Made by a program: the position numbers and the translations under genes. The notes under the pieces were generated by a model. It did no database searches and was not told the origin of the DNA. It was given only the letters and a program-made list of their open reading frames with translations. A DNA stretch of 64,000 nt, from the NCBI GenBank assembly GCA_036784855.1, contig JAZDSV010000022.1:124001-188000 (forward strand), in the 5' to 3' direction. The stretch is from Aphelidium insulamus (taxonomy: Eukaryota > Aphelidiomycota > Aphelidea > Aphelidiaceae). Shown piece after piece: positions 41,283-54,212 of the stretch (positions are counted from its first letter, which is position 1; each line of letters starts with the position of its first letter).

Positions 41283-42424
41283 TCAAACCTTCAAGTTGAT
41301 CTTCTTCATGACGCGCCGCATGAAGGACTGGTCGGCGTGCTTTTGCTTGAGCACCGGGTCCACCACCTCCTCTACTGGCTCCTCCTTCTTGGCGGTGCTA
41401 GCAGTGGTATCATCTGCGGCAACAGCTCCATCACTGACAGTTGGCGACACGGCATTAGTGTAGAGCGGCAGGGCGAGCGAGGTGCTGGTCTTGATGTGGA
41501 TGGATTTGATGTTGGGCCAGCCGCGCGGGATCTTGGCCACAATCTGCGGCAAGGCGTGCATAACATTCGCCACGATCTGCTCGGTACTGCTGCGATCCTC
41601 GTCCACGCTACTGCTACTGCAGTCCAGGCGGCCCACTTTGACCGCGGAACAGCCGCCGTCCGACACGTACAATGACGTGGATGACAGTGCGCGCTCAATG
41701 GCGTCGGCCCACTTGTCCGCGCACTCATTGTCATTGGATTTGCGCGCGCCACCCGCCAGTGACACGGGCGTGGGCAGCTTCTTCTTGGCGAAGAACACCT
41801 TGCCCAGCAGTTTCGGCAGCAGCGGCAGGATGCGTGTGTCCGCGAGGAACGCGTCGTACGAGGCGCACAGCTGCCGCTTGGCCTCGTACGGCTTGTACTT
41901 TTGGCGCAGCTTTGTCACGCCGATCACCTTGATGCGGGTGAGGCCCTGGGCGTGCAGGCGCTCCTTGAACTCTTTCTGCGGGTCCTTGGTGAACAGGCAC
42001 ACTGCGGCGTCGTCTGGCAGTAGCTTGTGCTTCAGCTCGCTGTAAAGTAGACGTGTAAGCTACATATATATTAACACAGAAGATATCATGCAGCGTACAT
42101 GGCCACCGGAGCCACTTTGGTGCGCGCAGAGAGCGTGTGCGTGGATATTATCAGCCAGAAATACTTTTCCGCGTCCACCAGGTCCAGCAACTGGCTGCCA
42201 CCGCCACCCTGCTTCTGCTCCTTTTGCTGCTGCGCCTGCTGGACGCGTTCATGCTGCATCAACGCGCTCACGGCCTTTCCCGTCTGCGTGCCGTGTGTAT
42301 TAGTACATAAATAAATCAATATGCCCATACACAGATATACAAGTATATAGAGAGACATGTAGGTAGGCACAGAGTGACGAACCTGCGCGGCAGAAACGCG
42401 ACATTCCGCGCCGTTTGCCTTCAT
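41283..42424 (-). CDS. Ribosomal L1-domain ribosome biogenesis protein (Utp30/RSL1D1)
   Basis: Nucleolar pre-ribosome factor with an L1 RNA-binding fold. Exons 42383-42424, 42099-42283, 41283-42039. Sequence runs TGKAVSALMQHERVQQ, EKYFWLIIST, IELKHKLLPDDAAVCLFTKD, KYKPYEAKRQLCASYDAFLA, ILPLLPKLLGKVFFAKKKLP, CSAVKVGRLD, IVANVMHALPQIVAKIP, SIHIKTSTSLALPLY. This is the L1 order seen in RSL1D1 and Utp30. A short tail replaces the long Lys-rich tail of the human protein. Divergent from frataxin, 67 bp between starts. Confidence 0.9.
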
Positions 42425-42491
42425 TTTCGTGATATATTTATATTTTCTCTTTGCAGATCGCGCTTACCACGCTCGTTGCAAATACTTATTC

Positions 42492-43172
42492 ATGCGCCTT
42501 CTACAGCACGTGTGGCAGCGGCAGTCTCTCTTTGCAGCCTTGTCGTCGGCGCGTGCAAAGTGGCCATGCAGTACAGTCAGATCACCTGCTGCTTCTGGTC
42601 GCCTGTATTCCAAGTGAGATCTCTTGTTGAGTATGCCCACTAAATATGTATTTACTAGTAGCACGGCCCAGCTGGACGAGGGCCGCTTCAACCAACTGGC
42701 CGACATCACACTGAATGCTCTAGTGGACCAGCTAGAGTCCCTGGAAGAGGATCCCCTGGTTCGTCTGCCATCCAACTACGATTCCGAGTACTCGGTTGGT
42801 GTAATATTACTTATCATTGTACATTGTGCTTATGCTTACACCACAGAGCGGCGTGCTGACACTCAAGATGGGCGCGCACGGCACATTTGTACTCAACAAG
42901 CAGCCACCCAACCTGCAGATTTGGCTCTCGTCGCCCATAAGGTTGTTCATCAAGTTGATAGTTGTGGTATATATATATATATATATATATGATCTGGTTT
43001 AACCATCATGCAATGCAGCGGACCGAAGCGTTTCGACTATGATGCCGGCAGCGGACAGTGGCGATACACTAGGGACCCCGCGCAATCACTGGAGACCCTA
43101 ATGTCCACGGAGCTGCAGTCGCTACTCCAACGCGACCCTCCCATTGCACTCAAGCTGCCCTCGCTGAAATAG
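42492..43172 (+). CDS. FXN: Frataxin (mitochondrial iron-sulfur assembly)
   Basis: Allosteric activator of the mitochondrial cysteine desulfurase. Exons 42492-42613, 42659-42794, 42847-42941, 43019-43172. The first exon is an Arg/Ser/Ala-rich presequence ([20 protein letters not shown]). The fold follows: [66 protein letters not shown]. The N-terminal acidic helix used for iron binding is present but modest. All introns GT-AG; one carries a (TA)n run. Confidence 0.94.
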
Positions 43173-43308
43173 ACTTGCTTTCGCATGCATAGTCACACAT
43201 TCCAGCAGCATTGTCGACCGGAGTCAAAGCTAGAATGTACGGCGTTGTTCTCAGCAGATGACAGTTGGCTACTTATGGTGTGTTAATAACGACATTCGGC
43301 TCTTAGTA

Positions 43309-44611
43309 ATGGAAGATGTTGCGTGGAGACATCTGGCTACTGGCGTTGCTGCCGCTAGCTGCGTGGCGTGGGTGCTTTATCGCGTCATTGCTGCTGCTAC
43401 GTCTACTTTTACTACTACCGACACCGCCAGTCTGACCAGTAATATCACGCGGTGGCTGCGGGCGCGTCTCGGCCTGCTCAAGGCGCCGCCAGTGACTGCG
43501 CGCATATCTGCACTCTACATCTACCCGATAAAGAGCTGTGCGGGTATTCCCGTCAGCAGCGCTACACTCACCACATGTACGCGCCTTGAGTGCTGTAGCG
43601 TTATGCATCATAATGCGAATAATACTCCCGGTGCAGGCGGCATGGCCATGGATCGGCTGTGGGCTGTTGTGCATGCACCCGTCGCCGACAGCGGTAACGC
43701 CAGCGTCGAGTTCCTATCTCAGCGCAAGTATCCGCGCATGGCCCTCATCCGCGTCCAGCTTGTCACTATTAGCGATGAATGTGCCGGCAAGCCAGTAGTA
43801 TTAATGTATGTTTATATTTGACAGGTTAGATATCCAGCTGGACGCACCGGAAATGCCCACGTTGCATCTGCGCAGTCAGTATAATCTCACGGAGAACACT
43901 AATGTTGTGTCACGGGTAACGGTGGACGTGTGGGGTGATCATGTGGTGGGCTTTGATGAGGGTGACAGTGTGGCCGAGTGGTTGTCGCGATATCTCGCCA
44001 CATCTGTGCGACTTGTGCGCAAAGATCCCGCAGTCAGGCGACCTCTGCCAGCCAAGTATGCCGACCCAGCCAACTGTTCATATCAGCATCAGGTACTTGC
44101 ATTATTTACTATTAGTTAGACACTCACTCAAATAATACTGTAGACCTCATTTGCAGATGGATATCCAATGCTGGTACTGTCGCAAGAGTCCATCGATGAC
44201 GTGAATGAGCATTTGAGTGCGCGCGGTGTCCAGCTGACGGTCAGCGCTGCCAATTTCCGCCCAAATATCCTGCTGTCGGGTGCCCTGGTGCCGTTCAGCG
44301 AGGAGCAGCACACCCGGATGTGTGTTGGTGGCACTGTGGAAATGGCGCTGGTCAAGCTGTGCACCCGCTGCACTCTACCCAACGTCAACCCGCTCACTGG
44401 CCAGTCGGTGCGGAGATTACACTTGACCTTAATGCATTAATTAAATTCTATTCATACATAGAGGGCGGACAACGAGCCGTTGAAGACGCTGATGACGTAT
44501 CGCCGAGTGGACCCGCAGCACAAGTACGAGGCGGTGCTGGGCATGAATGCAGTGCACACCCGGCCACACGGCACGATCAATGTCGGTGACAGCGTGCAAT
44601 TATTCAAATGA
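43309..44611 (+). CDS. MOSC-domain molybdoenzyme, mARC-like
   Basis: Mitochondrial amidoxime-reducing component family; reduces N-hydroxylated compounds using molybdenum cofactor. An N-terminal hydrophobic anchor ([20 protein letters not shown]) precedes the MOSC N-domain ([19 protein letters not shown]). Later [88 protein letters not shown] (Mo-ligand Cys region) and [27 protein letters not shown]. About five exons; the one near 43770-43830 is uncertain (a GC or GT donor is possible). Confidence 0.88.
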
Positions 44612-44667
44612 ATAGAAATGCTAATCAACCTAATTACATACTATTATTACCGTCACACACGCCAAAT

Positions 44668-45137
44668 ATGTGGCTGCAAAGGGCGACGCGCATGGCGGCC
44701 ATCAGGCACCCGGCGCCCCGTCGACTGGCCAGCTATCGCGTCGAGGTGTACATGACACGCGACGTGGACAAGCTGGGACGCGTGGGTCAGGTGGTGGAGG
44801 TGCAGCCGGGCTACGCGCGCAACTACCTCGTGCCACGCGGTCTGGCCGTGTACATGGGCGAGGGCGCCTACCAGAAGCAGGTGCCGGTGGTGGATGGCGC
44901 CGGGGTCACCAAGTCGCAGCTGATCACGCCGGCCATGGTGCGCGAGTCCATCCAGCACCTGACCAGTCAGGAGCCAATGGTTAGTAGCAATATCACATTG
45001 CATTTATATGTTGTGGGTATCTCATCCACCGATAGAGCTTGGAGGCGTTTATCGAGGAGCAAGAGCGGCTGGCAGTTCCACAAGTTGTCGAGGGTGGTGC
45101 AGATGAGCTTGCTGCCACTTCGCAAGCGGCAATATAG
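44668..45137 (+). CDS. Mitochondrial large-subunit ribosomal protein bL9m
   Basis: Exons 44668-44979 and 45036-45137. An Arg/Ala-rich presequence is followed by [20 protein letters not shown] and the L9 signature [20 protein letters not shown]. The bacterial C-domain is largely missing, as in fungal and animal mitochondrial L9. Second exon gives [15 protein letters not shown] and a short acidic tail. Confidence 0.88.
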
Positions 45138-45299
45138 AGTTGCGTCAGAGATAATGTACTGTGGAGTTGTGATTTGTTGCTGACGAGACTCCTATTGATG
45201 CAATGTACATTAAGGGAGCTTCCTTGTGATGTGAGAGGAACCAGTACAGATGCATCAAAGGCTAACAGTACAGCAAGAGACGTTCATGAATGTACAGTG

Positions 45300-46918
45300 T
45301 TATCTACTGGGTGTATGCGATGCAGATGGTTCAAACTTGATGCGCTGCACAGCGCGGTCCATGTCGACGTCGGCGGGTCGCCAGCCACACCGAACCATCT
45401 GCTCATGCACGGTCTCGAACGGTGTAGTAGGTGTAGCAGCAGAAGACTGTCGCAAACAACATGCCTCGTACATTCCCCGCATGACATCGGTTCCGGTGGC
45501 ATCAGCGGCAAACCACAAGTAGACATGGCCAGTGCCCTTCAGTACCATATACTTGCATTGCCCTGTCTGCGCCGCCTCAACAGCAGCATTAAATACATCG
45601 GCTCCAACCGCCAGGCACACTTGCTGTATCGGAGCGTTGATGGTGAGTGGAACTGGGAATACGCTCCGATACCGCGACACAAATCTCTCCACCTCGGACA
45701 CCCGCTCCGGAGACATCATTTCTCCTATAAATGTATTCAACTGTTGTACATTACATACTATTCACAGTACACGCAAGTACCATGGTCCAGGTACCGCTTC
45801 AGTACAATTTCGGCGCGCTGCACGTTGAAGGAGCGCGTGGCAATGACGCAGTTCGACTTGTACACGCAGCACACACTGATCACCGAGAGCGGCACGAACG
45901 CCACCAGCGCCGTCTCCAAGCCGGATCCGGCACTGGCGGACAGCGCCACTCCGAGACCGGTGCCGAGCAGACCGGCGGCGGTGGCCTGGGAGCCAGACTT
46001 GGCCGTCACATCGCCCAGATTGTCCCTCATACACATGGAGTGGTGCATCTGTGCCCGCGTCCCCGACAGTGCCAGCCATGCAATATTCTTGCCTATGGAA
46101 TGATACTTATACGTATATATACAGGTGTGTGTGTGTGTGTATGCAGTAGAAGTATATAGTACAAGTGCATAGTACACGTGCACGCACTTACCCACGTTGG
46201 AGAGAGAGGCGGTGAGGAGAAAGAAGCCGGGAAAGAGCACCGTGAGTATCTCGCACAGCGATGCCACCTGCAGCGCCACACTGGCACTGAACCGGTACCG
46301 CTTCGGCTCCGTGTCAAAGTGCCCGCTGAACACCGCGGTGTACAGCACGCCGCCCAGCAGCCCGAACCCGTCCTTGATGATCCAGTTGAGTGTGGCCGCC
46401 AGCGGGAGCGCCCCGCTGCCCATGCCCAGCGCGGCCAGCAGCGCCTGGGTGGCCAGCACGCCGGTCATGGTGCCCGCCACGGAGCCGGCGAAATTCCACT
46501 GCGCGAACCGGGTGTAGTTGGCCGTCACGCTGTGCCGGTGGTCCTCGGGGAAGAATATGGCCACGGCCCGGCTGCGCAGCCACCGCGTGATGGCCCAAGT
46601 GCCCGATGATGATGATGATGATGATGACGGGACTGCTGAGGGCGGAGATGATGTATCAGCGGGTAGCACTGCCCACTCCCCCGAGCCGGTGCCGGGAGTG
46701 TAGCGCACGGTAGGCAGAGCAGATTGCCCCGATGAGAGCAGCGGACCGGCCCGCAGCCTGCCCCACAGATCCGCAGGCCTGGCAGGCTGTAGCAGGGACA
46801 CCCGGCCTGTGCTACTACTACTACTACTACTGCTAGTAGTGGTGGCAGTCGATGTGGCCAGGCATCGGAAGCGCGGGCCCACGGCGGCACATCCAACACG
46901 CAGCAATCGGTGATGCAT
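45300..46918 (-). CDS. RUS1/DUF647 family membrane protein
   Basis: Related to plant ROOT UV-B SENSITIVE proteins and human RUSF1; role poorly known. Three exons. The N-terminus is Ser/Thr-rich (possible organelle presequence). Core: FFPEDHRHSVTANYTRFAQW, LATQALLAALGMGSG, LNWIIKDGFGLLGGVLYTA, FDTEPKRYRF, SNVGKNIAWLALSGTRAQM, DNLGDVTAKSGSQATAA. The last exon (MMSPERVSEVERFVSRY...) matches the variable C-terminal region. A small intron joins LDH to GEMMSP. Divergent from the RasGEF gene (73 bp). Confidence 0.88.
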
Positions 46919-46991
46919 TGCTTGACGACGACGACGACCACGACTCCATTGACACCAAGTGTTTCCGTCAGCGCCGCCACGCACAGGTCAT

Positions 46992-49900
46992 ATGAGTGCC
47001 GGGGAAGTGGACACGCACAGTGATGTCACCACCACCACAGCTGCCAGCACGCACAGCACCAGCCACTTTCAGCGCGCGTTCAACATCCAGCAGTTCACGG
47101 GCCGTCACAGTGTTGGGACACTGTCTGCGGCAACGTTTGGCGGTAAGACCAGTGCTGTGGTGTTCTTATCAGTGCACCCACTGACATGCACGCGTGACTC
47201 GGCAGTGGTGGAGCTGATGGTGTTGCTGCTGTGCGATGACGCCATCCGGCTCAAGGCCGCGTGGACCAATGTCGCGCTGGATCTGACAGCGCACCAAGCT
47301 GGCAGCAGCGCCACATCTGCATCAGCTGTAGCAGCAGGGAGAAGCAGCACTGAGCAGGACAGAGAGGCGCGCCCCGCGAGAAAGGTAGCAGAGACGGCGG
47401 CGCGTATTCGCAGTCTGGAAGAACAGCTGGACCACGCCAGCAGCCTGCTCAGCGGCTCTCTGTGGCGCCACGGCTTAATGGACAAGGGTGCGTGAGAGTA
47501 TGTATAGCTAGTGCTGTGTCGGTGTCTGTGTCTGTGTCTCTGCACACTGCATTACTGTCTTGTGGTTTTATAAGTTGCGCATGGCTGTGCTGCATCTTGG
47601 ACTGTGGCCTGTATTACTCTGACTGTTGGTGTCGGCTTACTGCAAGTTACTACTTACTACTTACTGCCTGTCTGTCTACTTTGCTACAGCGGTATGTTAT
47701 ATATATATATATGTACGTACTAAAACGGTGTGGCAGTGACCGGCGGCGATAGGCTGGCCGTTGGAGAGCCGCTCAATTGGCGCACGGTGCGCTTTACCCG
47801 CGTCCGCGCTGAACTACTGCACGCCATGGAGCAGTGCGGCGCGCGGAGAAGCATGCTGGAGACACACCATCCACCGCACCGCACAGTCAACGAGTCTATT
47901 CTCAATAGGTTCACGCAGCTGCGACAATATAGTTCGGCGTTGGGACAGCGACCGCCAGCACGAGTGGGCCTACACGACGGGTCACCGGTGCAGCGTCATC
48001 TGCTGGCCGACACTGACGGTGACAATACTGTGGGAACGATCAGCGTAGACACTGGCAGGTCGTCGAGTGCATTGCGCGCACCACTCACTGGACAAGATAT
48101 CCCGCTATCAGCTCTGCTGCCACCAATGTCACCCGCAAGTGGCGATTCTGCCGGCGGTGATTCCATGTCCCTCACCAGTCCGCTGTACCACAAGTCATTT
48201 CGTTTCGAAGATCTTGTCGCACACGGGCAATCACTTCGACCGGCGGCATCTGCAGACATTAATGGGGGCAATCTCGGCAGTAGTTCAAGTGGACGCGCAA
48301 CTCTTGCTCGCAGTTGATATGACACTCAATACATTGCATTGCATACACTACATATAACTGTATATACATATTATACATATGTATCTTGCTTTGTAGCCTC
48401 CAGTGGAGCAACCAGTTTCGGCGGTGGTTGCCATGACGCCGAGAGATATCGGCGTGAACAGTGGGGCTGCCGGATTCCACCATCACTTACTTCCTGCCTC
48501 AATTCCATCCTGCGATGAAGGAAGCCGCGGCCACAGTGGATGGAGCCATGCCCGGGTGGGTGCTGTTTGATGACGCGTCCGGTGGCACACCCGTGGTCAA
48601 GAGTGGTGCGTCGAATGGCGATTCGTCACTGTCCACTTCAATGAATCGATCGTCGCTCTCGACGCCGTCTGTGCAACAGCAACAGCAACTCTCGGCATCC
48701 ATGCCGAACCAAGTCCGTGACGGCAACATGTTTAGTCTGGCTGTGGCGGTGGAAGTTGCGGACAGACTGGCGGTATTTGCTCCGAGACGGCAGGTTAGTG
48801 CTGATTATTACAGCGCTGTGATGATGACTGACTGACACGCACACACTGCGCAGCGGGTGAGCAGTACACCGTGGACATGTCTATCTATCTATTGTCTGAA
48901 GTGTAATATGCGCGTTAGATGTCGGAGCCGGTACAGATGACCGTTGCCGAAACCGTGTCTAGTTCTGGCGGTGTCACTGATGGGTCGGCACCGTATGGCT
49001 CCAACTCGGCCCCGGCTACCATTGACCGGGTACGTTGTGTCGCAATTGATCTTAACGTTATATTTGTGTTAATGTGTAGCCGTGCATGTATCTACCGGCC
49101 GACCAGCTGGACAGCATGTTCTCGAACGTCGCGACACCCATGTCTGGTCTGCCCATCGACCGCGCTGATGTTGCCGACAGCTTGGAGTTGGTGGTGGCAA
49201 CGGAAGCCGTGCCAGAGAATCATGACGATCCAAATGACGCGCTGCTCACACCATCACACTACTCTTCCCTGTCCTCTGTGGAGGTACGTTATGTAATTAC
49301 TTTTAGTATATCTTACATAACGATAATAGACTAGCACCACCATTGGTGGACGCCGACAGAGTTTATCCAGAGACTCATTTGCAGAACAGCAACACCGCAA
49401 CTACTCCGTCATTGAGAGCATTGTTACCGTGCCGCCGCGGACAATGGCGGTATGGTTCCATCAATTACACAATTCATCAATGACACCCGCAGAGGCAAAT
49501 TGCTTTGATACATTCACGGCTTTTCCGGGATATAACGCGGTCTGCACTAGAGTCTATGTCGTGGACAGGTGTGGACAAATGGACAAAGGCGCCGTCTATT
49601 GCCGAGATGGTGCAAAAGTTTAATGAGGTAGGAACTATGCTCTGCTACAGCATGATCAACAAGATTAATTTGTATTAGATGACGCTATGGGTGAGCCACG
49701 AGATCTTGGAAACCACGGATGTTCGGCTGCGAGTGCAGAAATTGAGCTACTTTATTGACTTGGCCCGGGTATAAACGAAACGAGTGCTTTACATTTCTTG
49801 CCTGATAACCGTGCGTAGAACTCTCTGCTTCTCGGTGACTTTAATGGCGTCAAGTGCATAATAACAGGGTTGCAACATTCGCCTGTGCATCGTCTCGAAA

Positions 49901-51484
49901 AGACTTGGTCCCTGCTGTCCAAGTCCGAGATGCATTTGTTTGAAAAGTTGGCAAGTGTGGTTTCCCCCGACGACAATGCCACGCAGTATCGCAAACGGCT
50001 CCAGCGGGCAGCCACCCCACGAATCCCGTTCCTGGGTTATCATCTGGGCGATTTGGTGTACTTGAACGAGGCCAGAAGGTCAGAGAGCGCCAAGCTGGAG
50101 CAGAGCGACGGTGCCATCAGTCGTCAGGTCCAGGTATGCCCCCTGTTAATCGTCTTGCCTGCACCGAAATATAATGCCACAGATTGCCCTGCTTATTGAC
50201 AACCTGCTCAAGGACCAAGAGCGGTGCATCTATGAATTCGAAGACATCCCATCCATTCAGATGCTGTTTGCGCACGAAAAGTTCATTGTCGAGTTGCAAA
50301 ACTTTGTCGAGGACCGGCAATATGCGCGATCGTATCAGCTGGAACCACGGCAGCAGCAACAACAGCAGCAGCAAAATGGCAACTCTGCTAGTCGCATCAG
50401 CACGGCCCGCACCTCACCGTCGCCATCACTTTCATCACCTACGACCGCCGAGAACATGGACTTGATGTCGTTGAGCGTGGACCAATTCCATACATCGTTA
50501 AGCATCGCGGACACCATCAACGACAATGTCACTGGGGGCAGCCAAAGCAGCAGCAGGCAACAATCTCGTGCCGAGTCTCCCAGCGAGCACAATCAAGCCG
50601 CCACTCTGGCCGTCGCGCAGTTGGAACAGACTTCAGCACCCAACACCACTACCACCACAACAAAGTCCAGCTGGATGCCGCGAGGTGGAAGCGGCAGCTC
50701 CTCGTTCGGCCGCAAGAAGGGAATCAACTTGTTGAGCAGTACACAAGATGTGATCGAGGAGGACAAGCGCGACAACAACGACCCCAGTTCCTCCTCCTTC
50801 AGCCAGGAGGAGATGAAGGCGGCACTGAGTGGCAGCGGCGGAAGTTTTGGTCGCAAGAAGGGTGGCGATGTTACCAGGGAGGCTGCGCAGCGGCTACGGC
50901 ACAGCTACGGCATCAGCACCACAGCAATTGCAAATAGTGGCAGTGGCAGTGGCATCGCGGTGCGACCCGAGTGGTCCGAATTCTTCTCGGACGCCCTAGT
51001 GATCAAGGAAGCGCTGTTGCAGCACAAGGTCAAGGCGCGCAGTGGCGGGGCGATGCCTGCGCCGAAAAAGTCCAGCTGGGAACCAATGTGGTTCCGACTG
51101 TTTCCTACGGCCCTGGTTGGCTATCAGAAGAAGGCCCACTCACTCAAGGGCGACAGTCACGGCGGAAGTCAGGCACTGGTACGATACTTTTTTTAGATGA
51201 AGTGGAGTTTATACTGATATTGTGGCAGCAACCGGATGTGATATACCGATTGAAGGCCGAGTGCGAGGTAGAGGTGGCATCAGAGTATCGAAAACGGCAG
51301 CATGTCATAAGACTGCGGCCCGAGCCTGCTGATGTGATTCTACTGCAAGCACTCTCAGAGGCCGACATGTACGAGTGGATTGCCACACTGCAAAAGTGTA
51401 AGTGTTTCTATTCATCATGTCATGTCAATAGCTAAAGAACGCAAATGTAGGTGTGCGGAAAACAAGGTCAGATACTTTGCATGA
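46992..51484 (+). CDS. Ras-family guanine nucleotide exchange factor with C-terminal PH domain (RalGPS-like)
   Basis: Many exons. The N-terminal 700 residues are largely disordered, with a coiled-coil segment (ETAARIRSLEEQLDHASSLL); a RasGEF-N domain was not clearly seen. The catalytic CDC25 domain starts near 49430: VPPRTMA is joined by intron 49448-49491 to RQIALIHSRLFRDITRSALE, then KFNE, LWVSHEILETTDVRLRVQKL, LEKTWSLLSKSEMHLFEKL, IPFLGYHLGDLVYLNEA, ELQNFVEDRQYARSYQLEP. A Ser/Gln-rich linker holds two SFGRKKG motifs. The PH domain (WEPMWFRLFPTALVGYQKK ... MYEWIATLQK) ends the protein. The join between 48312 and 48530 is uncertain; it may be two genes. Confidence 0.78.
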
Positions 51485-51829
51485 CAAGCTCCAATAGATT
51501 GCATATCAAAATACGACCGGCTCGTGTGTCGCTGTTAGTACTGGAAAGTCTGTAAAGATATCACATTGATTATAATAGCACCTTGCCTGTGATGCACTTG
51601 AACAATAAAATACACCAAATATGCTGTACCTGTAAGAAAATAAACGAGTAGTGCAATAACTCGGGTAGTACTAAGAGAATTGCATCACTGTAACTAACTC
51701 CATAAGACGCACAGTGAGCAATAGTACACTACGCAATACACAGAGATGCCAAGGGCAAACAGCACATGGAGATCACACGCGCTGATAAGGAAGCGTTCGA
51801 TCAGCGCGCACAATTTAAGGCGCCGCCAA
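51485..51829. other. Intergenic, nothing recognised
   Basis: Between the RasGEF stop and TM9SF start. AATAAA-like words at 51605 and 51638 fit a polyadenylation region for the upstream gene. Confidence 0.5.
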
Positions 51830-54054
51830 AATGACGTTGACGACGACTGCGACGCTGCTGCTGGCCGCCACGCTCGCCTGCCAGCTGTCCCAGGCGTTCT
51901 ACCTGCCCGGTGTGGCACCGGTCCACTACCCTGCCAACGCCTCGGTGAAGCTGGATGTGAACACGCTGCGGTCCGACGACTCGGAGCTGCCGTACGACTA
52001 CTACGACTCTCGTCTGCATTTCTGCCCGCCGCCCACCGAGGAGCCGGTGGCACAGGGGGAGAACTTGGGTGCCATCCTACTCGGTGACCGCATCTACAAC
52101 TCTGCATTTGAGGTACATGGGAGCTGGCCATCAGTGGACATTTAAGGACTGACGACGGCATGGACAGCTGTTTATGCGCGTGAACGAGTCGTGCAAGCTG
52201 CTGTGCGACACTGCAATTCCCGCCGACGATGCCAAGTTCATGCAGCGTCTTATTGCAGACGAGTACCGTATCAATTGGTATGTAACTGTTTGTGAGTTAA
52301 CTTGTAGTTGACTTGTACTGCAGGGAGATTGACAATCTGCCCGTGGGCACTGTGGAAGTGGACCAGTTAACGGGCGATGTGTTTCATCAGATGGGATTTC
52401 CTCTCGCTGACATGGTAAGATGTGCCTTGTGTAGCAGGTGTGAGTAATATCTCACTGTGCGCAGGACGGAAACCTTAACAATCACTATGAGATCCAAATT
52501 CAATACCATGACAACGGCGACAACACTAATGCCGTGGTTGGTATCGTTGTGGTCCCGTTCAGGTATGCTTGAAGTCTTGCTCTTTTGTTTATTACTCATC
52601 CCGCCTCTAGTTTGAAGTCGCAACATGTGGGCTCGGGGCTGTCTTGCATGGCGTCAGAGGAGCGACTGAAAGTGGACGGGGAGACAAAGGTTACCTACAC
52701 TTACAGCGTGGTGTGGTTGCCATCAGATGTGCCGTGGAGTACTCGTTGGGATCTCTTTCTCAAAGTGTTTGATCCCAGCATTCACTGGTTCAAGTAGGTA
52801 TTATTGCATATTCAGCGTCGTGCTTAATCTTATGTTTAGCTTGATCAATTCAATTGTGATCTCGTTCTTCCTGACCACCATGGTGGCAATGATTTTGCTG
52901 CGTGCGTTGCACAAGGACATTGCCCGGTACAATGATTTGGAGTCAGGTGATGATGCTGCCGATGAAACCGGCTGGAAGTTGGTACATGGCGACGTGTTTC
53001 GCCCGCCGCAGCACTACATGATGCTGTCCGTACTTCTCGGCAGTGGATGTCAGATGCTGTTGATGTCATTTGTGATCCTGCTGTTGGCGGCGCTCGGATT
53101 GTTGGCGCCGGCTTACCGCGGCTCGCTAATGACTTACACGCTGATGATCTATGTCGCCTGCTCGTACTTTGCCGGGTACATGTCGGCCCGGTTCTATAAG
53201 ATGTTTGGCGGTGAGAATTGGAAAAAGAATGTATTGCTGACCGCATTTGTGGTCCCGGGGTCAGTTGCTTGACGTCTCATGCATGTGCTAATGCTCTCTG
53301 TAGAACCGTCTTTTTCGTGTTCATCATTCTCAATTTTGTGCTCATTTCTGCCAAATCTTCTGCGGCGGTACCATTCGGCACGTTGGTCGCACTCATCTTT
53401 CTTTGGTTTCTGGTGTCGGTGCCGCTGTGCTTTGTGGGCGCCTACAGCGGCCTGAAGAAACCACGAATCGAGAGCCCGGTGCGCACAAACCAGATCCCGC
53501 GACAAATTCCCCAGCAGCCGTTCCACCTGCGACCACTTCCCTCCATACTGACGGCCGGTGTATTGCCATTCGGAGCCATCTTTATCGAGGTGTACTTTAT
53601 CATGAACAGCATCTGGGGCCATCAAGTGTACTACGTGTTTGGCTTTCTGATCTTTGTCGCGGCCATTCTGTTCCTGACGTGCGCCGAGGTGACGATCCTG
53701 ATGACATACTTTCAGCTGTGCTCGGAAGATTATAATTGGTGGTGGCGCTCTTTTGCGACTGCTGGCTCGTGTGCCATCTATGTGTTTCTCTCGTCCATCA
53801 TCTACTACGCCTCGGTGAACGTTGACGGGTTTGCGTCCGGATTCTTGTACTTTGGCTGGTCGCTGGTGATGTGCTTCCTGCTCTTCCTCACCACAGGTAA
53901 GCGGAATGTAGTTGTATTAATTTATTGCGTAGAACTTGCTAGTTGTCTGCAGTGGACATTACATTATATATGTTGATAAATTATAGGATTCGTGGGATTC
54001 TATGCGTGCTTCACGTTTGTGCACAAAATCTACGGCTCCATCAAGACTGACTAG
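51830..54054 (+). CDS. Transmembrane 9 superfamily protein (nonaspanin/EMP70)
   Basis: Golgi/endosomal nine-helix protein. Signal peptide (LLLAATLACQLSQA) then FYLPGVAPVHY, LPYDYYDSRLHFC, the lumenal domain, and nine membrane segments. Diagnostic motifs: ALHKDIARYND, GWKLVHGDVFRPP, FGGENWKKNVLLTAF, VGAYSGLKKP, RQIPQQPF, GVLPFGAIFIEVYFI, YYVFGFLIFV, LCSEDYNWWWRSF. C-terminus ends YGSIKTD, with the KxD COPI-binding signal. About eight exons. Confidence 0.93.
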
Positions 54055-54212
54055 TGTCGCCGATCTGTGGGACAATAAATATATCACGGGCATATCGTCA
54101 CGCAATGTGTTGATATTTTGCGCATCCAACTATATTATTGTACGCTTACGGTGTTGTTCTGCTGGCGGACAGACGCTTTGTTGTTGCGGTTGTTTTTTTT
54201 GTTTTTCCATGT

